Below are positions 6,033 through 10,966 of a stretch of DNA of 10,966 bases, piece after piece. The DNA is from Alphaproteobacteria bacterium. Its GTDB lineage: Bacteria > Pseudomonadota > Alphaproteobacteria > Reyranellales > Reyranellaceae. Numbering within the stretch: the first letter of the stretch is position 1; each line of letters starts with the position of its first letter. The stretch is taken from assembly GCA_005884705.1 (NCBI GenBank), contig VBAF01000272.1, positions 1 to 10,966 on the forward strand, read 5' to 3'. The notes beneath the pieces were generated by a model. The model had not been told where the DNA came from and made no database searches. It saw only the letters and a list, made by a program, of their open reading frames with translations. The position numbers and the translations under genes are program-made.

Positions 6033-7625
6033 ATGGACTACGACTTCATCGTGGTCGGCGCCGGATCGGCCGGCGCCGCCGTCGCCAACCGGCTGTCGGC
6101 CAATCCCGCCCACAAGGTGCTGCTGCTCGAAGCCGGCGCGGCCGACAACCCCTGGACGCGCCTGCCGGTCGGCTCCGCCAAGCTGCTCGCCAATCCCGCC
6201 GCCAACTGGCTGTACAGCGCCGAGCCCGACGCCAACACCAACGGGCGGCGCCTCGCGGTGCCGCGTGGAAAACTGCTCGGCGGGTCGAGCGCGATCAATG
6301 GCAACGCGTTCGTGCGCGGCCAGGCGCAGGACTTCGATACCTGGGCTCAGCTCGGCAACACCGGCTGGAGTTACGAGGACGTGCTGCCTGTCTTCAAGCG
6401 CATGGAAAGCTGGCAGGGCGGCGGCGATGACCGCTATCGCGGCCGCGACGGCCCGGTCACGGTCACCGACCCGCCGCCGGCCACGCCGCTCTTCGAGGCG
6501 CTGATCAAGGCGGCCGGCGAGGTCGGCATCCGGCACAACCCCGACTACAACGGCGCGGCGCAGGACGGCATCGTCATGAGCCAGGCGACGATCGCCAACG
6601 GCTGGCGCATGAGCACGGCGCGCTGCTACCTCGATCCGGCGCGCAAACGGTCCAACCTGCACATCGTCACCGGCGTGCATACCGAGGCGGTGCTGCTCGA
6701 CGGCAGGCGCTGTGTCGGCGTGCGCTGGTCGGCCGGCGGCAAGACGCACGAGGCGCGGTCGGCGCGCGATGTCGTGATCAGCGCCGGCACGATCAACAGC
6801 CCGCAGCTGCTCGAGCTCTCGGGCATCGGCCAGCCGGAGCGGCTGAGGGCGCTGGGCCTCACCGTGAAGCACGATTTGCCCGGCGTCGGCGAGAATCTGC
6901 GCGACCACTACGCGCCGCGCACGCGCTGGCGGGTCGGCGTCAAGGGCGTCACCTACAACGATACCGCGCGCGGGCTGGGCATGGTGAAGCAGGCGCTGCG
7001 CTGGGCCCTGTTCCGCGACGGCCTGCTCGCCTCGGTCGGTGCGCCGATGCGCGCCTTCGTGTTCTCGCGCGAAGGGCTGGCGGCGCCCGACCTGCTGCTG
7101 GGCTGGGTGCCGATGCTCACTGAGCCCGCGCCGCTCGGTCGCAAGATCGCCCGCGAGACCGGCTTCACCTGCTACGCCCACGTCATGCGGCCCGAGAGCA
7201 AGGGCAGCATCCATGTCACCTCCGCCGATGCCCGCACGCCACCGGCGATCCGCTTCAACTTCCTGTCGGCGCCGGTCGATGCCGAGCTCACGGTCAAGGC
7301 CGTGCGCATCGCGCAATCGATCATGCGCGCCCGGGCGATGGCGCCGTTCAAGCTCACCGAGCAGGCACCCGGCCCCGAGCGCACGACCGACGAGGACATC
7401 ATCGCCTGGGTCAAGGCCACCGCCGAGACGACCTACCATCCGGTCGGCACCTGCAAGATGGGCATCGATCCGATGGCGGTGGTCGATCCCAAGCTGCGGG
7501 TGCACGGCATCCAGGGCCTGCGCGTGGCCGACGCCTCGATCATGCCGACGCTCACCTCGGGCAACACCAACGCGCCTTCGATCATGATCGGCGAGAGGGT
7601 GGCCGACCTGATCCTCAAGCTATGA
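6033..7625 (+). CDS. GMC family oxidoreductase (choline dehydrogenase-like FAD alcohol dehydrogenase)
   Basis: A full-length 530-residue glucose-methanol-choline family flavoprotein. The N-terminal FAD dinucleotide fold is V-V-G-A-G-S-A-G (7-14) with E33 for the ribose. GMC signature 1 is P-R-G-K-L-L-G-G-S-S-A-I-N-G (77-90), and signature 2 is G-T-I-N-S-P-Q-L-L-E-L-S-G-I-G (252-266). The active-site pair is H469 in T-Y-H-P-V-G-T-C-K-M-G and N513 in G-N-T-N-A-P-S-I. These enzymes take hydride from an alcohol CH-OH to FAD and pass electrons to O2 or a quinone-type acceptor. Choline dehydrogenase-like members are common in proteobacterial catabolic operons, but the substrate cannot be read here. 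No signal peptide is visible, so it is cytosolic or membrane-associated. It is third gene of the operon, starting immediately after the binding protein's stop with a very strong ribosome site. Its end overlaps the nucleoside hydrolase by four bases. Confidence 0.96.
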   Translation: MDYDFIVVGAGSAGAAVANRLSANPAHKVLLLEAGAADNPWTRLPVGSAKLLANPAANWLYSAEPDANTNGRRLAVPRGKLLGGSSAINGNAFVRGQAQDFDTWAQLGNTGWSYEDVLPVFKRMESWQGGGDDRYRGRDGPVTVTDPPPATPLFEALIKAAGEVGIRHNPDYNGAAQDGIVMSQATIANGWRMSTARCYLDPARKRSNLHIVTGVHTEAVLLDGRRCVGVRWSAGGKTHEARSARDVVISAGTINSPQLLELSGIGQPERLRALGLTVKHDLPGVGENLRDHYAPRTRWRVGVKGVTYNDTARGLGMVKQALRWALFRDGLLASVGAPMRAFVFSREGLAAPDLLLGWVPMLTEPAPLGRKIARETGFTCYAHVMRPESKGSIHVTSADARTPPAIRFNFLSAPVDAELTVKAVRIAQSIMRARAMAPFKLTEQAPGPERTTDEDIIAWVKATAETTYHPVGTCKMGIDPMAVVDPKLRVHGIQGLRVADASIMPTLTSGNTNAPSIMIGERVADLILKL

Positions 7626-8563
7626 ACCGCCTGATCCTCGATACCGATGGCGGCGTCGACGACGCCCAGGCGCTGCTGCTGCTGATCGCCAACGGCCGGC
7701 CGCCCGACGCCATCACCACGGTGTTCGGCAACGTCGATCTCGACACCGCGACGGCCAACGTGCTGTCGGTGCTCGCGGTCGCCGGCGTCGCGATCGATGT
7801 CCACAAAGGGGCTCACGAGCCTCTGGAGCAGGAGATCATCCATGCCCGCGAGGTCCATGGCGAGGACGGGCTGGGCGGCGCGCCGCGGCCGGCGAGCATT
7901 GCCGAGATCGCCGGCTCCGACGCCGCAGGCTTCCTGGTCAGCGAGCTCAGCATCGCGGCGACCACCGGCCGGCCGGTCGACCTGCTGTTCATCGGTCCGC
8001 TCACCAATCTCGCGATGGCGCTCGAGGCGGCGCCCGGCATCGTGCGCGGCATCGGCCGGCTCACCCTGATGGGCGGCACGGTGTACGGCCGCGGCAACAC
8101 CACGCCGGCCGCCGAGTTCAACATCTATGCCGATCCCGAGGCCGCGGCGGCGGTGTTCGCCGCCGCCATCGACACGGTGGTGGTGCCGTGGGAGCCCTGC
8201 GTCGCGCACGGCATCACCGGTGCGGAGGTCGACGCATTGTTCGCGGCCGTGCCGGACAGCGACTACAAGACCTTCTCGCTGGCCCTCGCCGATCACGCGC
8301 GCAAGACGATCGCCGGCCGCGGGCGGGGCGATCACCTGCGCTTTGTCGATCCGCTTGCCGCGGCCGTCGTGGTCGAGCCGGCGATCGTCACCCGCTCGAT
8401 CCGCGCATCGGTTGGCGTTGCCCTCGCCCCCGGCCTGACCCGCGGCATGACGGTGGTCGATCCGTCGGGCCGGCTCGGCACGCCGCCGGTCACCCTGGTC
8501 GAGGAGGCGCGGCTCGATCGGCTGACGGCGCTCTACGCCCGATCGATCGCCGGCTCACGGTAG
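7622..8563 (+). CDS. Nucleoside hydrolase family protein (inosine-uridine hydrolase fold)
   Basis: A 313-residue enzyme of the IU-nucleoside hydrolase fold, which cleaves N-glycosidic bonds of (deoxy)ribonucleosides or related ribosides. The N-terminal calcium motif is D-T-D-G-G-V-D-D-A (7-15), the usual DTDPGxDDA with Pro replaced by Gly; D9, D13 and D14 should hold Ca2+. Others are V-H-G-E-D-G-L-G-G (78-86), G-P-L-T-N-L-A (125-131; T128), N167 in E-F-N-I-Y-A-D-P-E-A and D243 in F-V-D-P-L-A. The residue before D243 is Val where IU- and CU-hydrolases carry the leaving-group histidine, so substrate or mechanism may differ. It is last gene of the operon, with ATGA overlap to the GMC gene and no clear Shine-Dalgarno, implying coupled translation. 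Its 3' end overlaps a convergent small gene by 9 bp. Cytosolic. A role outside nucleoside salvage is possible. Confidence 0.93.
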   Translation: MNRLILDTDGGVDDAQALLLLIANGRPPDAITTVFGNVDLDTATANVLSVLAVAGVAIDVHKGAHEPLEQEIIHAREVHGEDGLGGAPRPASIAEIAGSDAAGFLVSELSIAATTGRPVDLLFIGPLTNLAMALEAAPGIVRGIGRLTLMGGTVYGRGNTTPAAEFNIYADPEAAAAVFAAAIDTVVVPWEPCVAHGITGAEVDALFAAVPDSDYKTFSLALADHARKTIAGRGRGDHLRFVDPLAAAVVVEPAIVTRSIRASVGVALAPGLTRGMTVVDPSGRLGTPPVTLVEEARLDRLTALYARSIAGSR

Positions 8564-8797
8564 GCGGAGAGAGAGCCCGATCCCCCAGCCGGCCGCCGCG
8601 CCGATGGCTGCGTAGAGCGCGGCATAGGCAAGCCGGCGAAACACATGACGCCGATACTGTTGCCGATGGTAGGCCTCGCCGGACATGCCGCCCGGTCTTT
8701 CGTCGTAGAGCGAGCGCCATCGCCGGCGCGCGGAACGCCAGCCCCAGACGCCGCTGATCAACGCCAGCGCCAACACCAGCCCAAGCTGCAACTGCAT
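8555..8797 (-). CDS. Small protein with two predicted membrane segments, unknown function
   Basis: An 80-residue frame (81 if the adjacent GTG at 8800 is used; the start reads GTG ATG) with a plausible membrane topology. A hydrophobic segment at about 4-20 (L-G-L-V-L-A-L-A-L-I) is followed by a strongly basic, Arg-rich and polar middle (21-55) and a second Ala/Gly-rich hydrophobic segment (57-77). The basic loop suggests both termini outside and the loop in the cytoplasm. No family was recognised. Support comes from a promoter-like TTGATC-N16-TAGACT just upstream and from its filling an otherwise empty gap. The Shine-Dalgarno is weak. It converges with the nucleoside hydrolase and overlaps its last 9 bp. 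It follows the monooxygenase gene on the same strand after 92 bp. It may be spurious, as GC-rich DNA yields chance frames. Confidence 0.5.
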   Translation of the reverse strand: MQLQLGLVLALALISGVWGWRSARRRWRSLYDERPGGMSGEAYHRQQYRRHVFRRLAYAALYAAIGAAAGWGIGLSLRLP

Positions 8798-8826
8798 CAC
8801 CGTCCAGGTCCCAACAACCCGCGATC

Positions 8827-8854
8827 AGTCTACGGGCCATCCAGTCCGGATCAA
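8827..8854 (-). promoter_or_regulatory. Candidate promoter for the small membrane protein gene
   Basis: Read on the minus strand, TTGATC (8854-8849) and TAGACT (8832-8827) are separated by 16 bp; each matches four of six consensus bases. The -10 ends 29 bp before the ATG at 8797. The stretch 8798-8889 holds nothing else that was recognised. Chance occurrence cannot be excluded, but this is among the better -35/-10 pairs in the window. Confidence 0.4.
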
Positions 8855-8889
8855 TGACGGATTCGTGAAGAGCAGTGATCGCACCCGCT

Positions 8890-10083
8890 TCAGATGTGCT
8901 GAATCGGGTTGTCGACGCCGAGAATGTGCCGGCCGACCATCTCGATGTGGGGCTGCATGGCCTGCAGGTGCTGGCTGGCGCTCATGGCGTCGCGGAAGCG
9001 GCGCTCGAAGGGCGCTGAATTCATGATCGCCGTCGTGCCGGCGGCCCGATAGGAGGCGACCGACACGTCGGTCGCCTCGTTCATCCCGTAGGTCGTGGCG
9101 AGCCGCAGCCGGATGCGATGGTCGATCGTGAGCTTGCCCGCGGCGGCAGCGTCATAGGCCTCGAGCGCGGCCTCGTGCAGGAAGGCGCGGGCAGCCGACA
9201 GCCGGGCCTCGAGCTGGCCGATCTCGCGCTGGTTGGCTTGGTTGACCGCCATGGCGCTGGGCGAGGCGCGGCTGTGCTTGCCGCGGGCGAGCTCGATGTA
9301 GCTCTCGAACAGCCGCCGGCCGATGCCCAGGGTCACGCTGCAGAAGCCGGTGGCATAGAGCAGCGTCGAGCCCAGCACGTAGAGCGGACCCTTCTCGCGC
9401 CGCTCGGCCAGCGAATCGCGAGCCGGCGCCCGCTCGTCGGGCACGAACAGATCCTCGACCGAGTAGGAGTCGCTGCCGGTGCCGCGCAGGCCGAGCACCT
9501 GCCAGTCGTCGATGATCTTGGCCTCCGAGCGCAGGAAGACGAAGCTGCGATCGTCCTGCCGGCCCCTGTGGGCGATGAGCGGCGTGCCGTCGGGATTCTG
9601 CACCGCGCTGTGCGCGCCGAGCCAGGTCGTGTGGCGGCCGCCCGAGGCGAAGCTCCAGGTGCCGGTGAGCCGATAGCCGCCCGGCACCTTGATCGCCTTG
9701 CTGCGGCTGTGGCGGGCGCCCCAGGCGAGGCCAACGGTCGGCGGGCCGAACACCTCGAGCGCCGTGTCGTGCGGCATCGCGGCGGCCGAGGTCGACGACG
9801 AGACGTTGGACTGGTTGATGAACCAGGCGACGCTGGCATCGGCGTAGCCCAGCGCCTCGATCGTGCGGGCGTACTCGACCAGCTGCATCTCCTGGCCGCC
9901 GAGGCTCTTGGCCAGCAGCAGCCGCAGCATGTCGGCCTGGGCCAGCGCGGCGACCACCTCCGGCGTGACCTCGCGGCGGCGGTCCATCTCCGCGCCGTGC
10001 TGGTCGAGCAGGGGTTGCAAGGCGCGCGCCCGCTCGGGGGCGCTGGTGGCGATCGCCGATACGCGCGTGTCCATGGCCGGCAT
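8890..10083 (-). CDS. Acyl-CoA dehydrogenase-fold flavin-dependent monooxygenase (group D, HsaA/DszC-like)
   Basis: A 397-residue protein with the three-part acyl-CoA dehydrogenase architecture: N-terminal helices (about 1-115, with L-G-G-Q-E at 61-65), a beta domain with T-G-T-W-S-F-A-S-G (150-158) and W-Q-V-L-G-L-R-G-T-G-S (204-214), and a C-terminal helical domain ending R-D-A-M-S-A-S-Q-H-L (374-383). That ending and the lack of a typical ACAD catalytic Glu point to the Acyl-CoA_dh_2 group, FADH2- or FMNH2-dependent hydroxylases of aromatic, sulfur or nitrogen compounds, rather than fatty-acid oxidation. They require a separate flavin reductase; none is in the window. The start is uncertain: ATG at 10083 (MPAMDTR) or 10074, both with weak ribosome sites. 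The frame stays open far upstream but there has no homology and is antisense to the Bug gene. It is divergent from that gene across a region with inverted repeats. Confidence 0.9.
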   Translation of the reverse strand: MPAMDTRVSAIATSAPERARALQPLLDQHGAEMDRRREVTPEVVAALAQADMLRLLLAKSLGGQEMQLVEYARTIEALGYADASVAWFINQSNVSSSTSAAAMPHDTALEVFGPPTVGLAWGARHSRSKAIKVPGGYRLTGTWSFASGGRHTTWLGAHSAVQNPDGTPLIAHRGRQDDRSFVFLRSEAKIIDDWQVLGLRGTGSDSYSVEDLFVPDERAPARDSLAERREKGPLYVLGSTLLYATGFCSVTLGIGRRLFESYIELARGKHSRASPSAMAVNQANQREIGQLEARLSAARAFLHEAALEAYDAAAAGKLTIDHRIRLRLATTYGMNEATDVSVASYRAAGTTAIMNSAPFERRFRDAMSASQHLQAMQPHIEMVGRHILGVDNPIQHI

Positions 10084-10099
10084 AGTGCCCGCTGGGGCG

Positions 10100-10171
10100 G
10101 CGCCACTCCAGTGGCGCATCTCGTCATGCTCGCTGCTCGGAAGAGCATGTGTCGCGCCACTGGAGCGGCGC
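10100..10171. repeat. Nested inverted repeat between the monooxygenase and Bug genes
   Basis: The left unit GCGCCACTCCAGTGGCGC (10100-10117) is itself a perfect palindrome with 8-bp arms and a CC centre. The right unit GCGCCACTGGAGCGGCGC (10154-10171) is a near palindrome, and its reverse complement matches the left unit at 17 of 18 positions. Between them CATGCTC (10125-10131) and GAGCATG (10143-10149) form a further 7-bp inverted pair around an 11-nt loop. The whole 72-bp block can fold as one long hairpin or as several small ones. It resembles a palindromic intergenic repeat (REP/MITE-like), or paired operator sites for a regulator of the divergent genes. The repeats are seen directly; the function is not known. 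Confidence 0.8.
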
Positions 10172-10182
10172 GCCCCCGGCGC

Positions 10183-10215
10183 TAGGATGCACGCGACAAA
10201 AAGAGTTCCAGGAGG
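10183..10215 (+). promoter_or_regulatory. Candidate -10 element and strong ribosome binding site of the Bug gene
   Basis: TAGGAT (10183-10188) is a possible -10; the same hexamer occurs ahead of the LLM gene at 2295-2300. The -35 position falls inside the right inverted-repeat unit and is a poor match (around CTGGAG, 10160-10165), so a protein bound there could control initiation. AGGAGG at 10210-10215 is a strong Shine-Dalgarno nine bases before the ATG at 10225 and fixes the start. Confidence 0.35.
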
Positions 10216-10224
10216 AAACGCGTA

Positions 10225-10966
10225 ATGACGTTCCGGGTGTCCCGGCGCGCCCTGTTGGCTGCGCCGCTCGCGCTGGCGCTGCCGGCTTGGGCGCAGGACG
10301 GCTATCCCAAGGCGGCGGTCAAGATCGTCCTCCCCGCCGCGCCCGGCGGGCCGACCGACGTGATGGCGCGGATGATCCAGCCCGGCCTCGCCGCGCGGCT
10401 TGGCCAGACCGTGCTGATCATCAATCGCGCCGGCGCGGGTGGGAACATCGGCGTGGTCCAGGCGGCGAAGTCGCCGGCCGACGGCTACACCCTGCTGATC
10501 GCCTCGACCGGCTTCGTGGTCAATGTCAGCCTCTAGCGGGAGCCCGGCTACGACGCCTTCAAGGACTTCCTGCCGATCACCGAGCTCGGCTCCTCGCCCA
10601 ACGTCATCCTGGTGCATCCGAGCTCGCCGTTGCGCTCCATCGCCGACCTGATCGCGATGGCCAAGGCGAGCAAGCAGAAGCTCAACGTCATCAATCCGGG
10701 CCAGGGCTCGACGCCGCATCTCACCGCCGAGCTGCTGCAGATCAAGGCCGGCATCCCGATCGAGAACATCCCCTATAACGGCGCCGGCCCGGCCATCCAG
10801 GCGATCCTGGCGCAGACCACGCCGGTCGGCACGACGGCGCTGCCGCCGGCCCATCCGCACATCAAGTCGGGCGCGCTGCGGGCGCTCGCGGTGACCGGCG
10901 AGAAGCGCTGGTTCGACCTGCCCGACGTGCCGACCATGGTCGAGCAGGGCTTTCCCGACATCGTCT
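10225..10966 (+). pseudogene. Bug/TctC-family tripartite tricarboxylate transporter substrate-binding protein, interrupted by in-frame TAG, 3' end beyond window
   Basis: The protein begins with a Tat-like signal peptide (S-R-R-A-L-L-A at 6-12, cleavage near A-W-A|Q). Bug-family hallmarks follow: Y-P-K-A-A-V-K-I-V-L-P, P-G-G-P-T-D (41-46), L-G-Q-T-V, N-R-A-G-A-G-G-N-I-G and D-G-Y-T-L-L. Codon 104 is TAG (10534-10536). The same frame then continues with clear family sequence for 143 more codons: Y-D-A-F-K-D-F-L-P-I-T, N-V-I-L-V, P-Y-N-G-A-G-P and L-P-D-V-P-T-M-V-E to the edge. Relatives have S-L-Y at this point, so one base change from a Tyr codon (TAC/TAT to TAG) explains the break. Intact homologues, about 320 residues, capture carboxylates or other small compounds for TctAB-type carriers. 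Promoter and ribosome site look intact, suggesting recent inactivation or a sequencing error. The truncated 103-residue product should not fold as a binding protein. Confidence 0.88.

Noticed and set aside
5040..7505. An 821-codon minus-strand open frame
   Set aside because: It lies antisense to the binding protein and GMC genes, whose motifs are unambiguous. Long antisense frames are a usual by-product of high GC at third positions.
10534..10536. Recoding of TAG as an amino acid such as pyrrolysine
   Set aside because: No recoding signal or suppressor machinery is visible, such decoding is not expected in this bacterial group, and the position is an ordinary Tyr in relatives. Mutation or error is simpler.
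10084..10860. Upstream extension of the monooxygenase frame
   Set aside because: The added sequence is antisense to the Bug gene and crosses the inverted repeats; monooxygenase homology begins about residue 15 of the 10083 start.

Overview
The window is GC-rich, densely packed chromosomal DNA. Its gene content looks like a metabolically versatile alphaproteobacterium of soil or water (Bradyrhizobium, Reyranella or another Rhodospirillales-type genome). The assignment rests on protein character only: an ABC_sub_bind protein, a Bug/TctC binding protein, a rhizobial/pseudomonad-style class I PPK2 and several flavin oxidoreductases. No rRNA, tRNA, CRISPR array, transposase or phage gene was seen.

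Layout. (1) 2268 down to 1, minus strand: a tight operon of an SDR dehydrogenase and two CE4/NodB-fold deacetylase-like proteins; the second runs off the left edge. (2) 2323-3318, plus: an LLM-class flavin oxidoreductase, divergent from the SDR across a 54-bp gap. (3) 3444-4331, plus: a polyphosphate kinase 2 with its own candidate promoter and flanking hairpins. (4) 4450-8563, plus: a four-gene operon of nitroreductase, ABC_sub_bind periplasmic protein, GMC oxidoreductase and nucleoside hydrolase, with junctions of ATGA, TAG|ATG and ATGA. (5) 8555-8797, minus: a small protein with two membrane segments, convergent with the operon end. (6) 8890-10083, minus: an acyl-CoA-dehydrogenase-fold flavin monooxygenase. 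(7) 10225 to the right edge, plus: a Bug-family binding protein broken by an in-frame TAG.

Working together. The SDR/deacetylase operon and the divergent LLM oxidoreductase look like a small catabolic or modification module of unknown substrate. The four-gene operon combines two flavoenzymes, a nucleoside-hydrolase-fold enzyme and a periplasmic binding protein without transporter partners, so uptake or sensing plus oxidation and hydrolysis of one compound is plausible but unproven. The monooxygenase and the Bug protein are divergent around an unusual nested inverted repeat.

No clearly new defence, mobile or RNA system was found. The best leads are the nonsense mutation in the Bug gene, the 18-bp inverted repeat pair, the asymmetric metal sites of the paired deacetylases, the nucleoside hydrolase lacking its usual active-site histidine, and the compact orphan operon.
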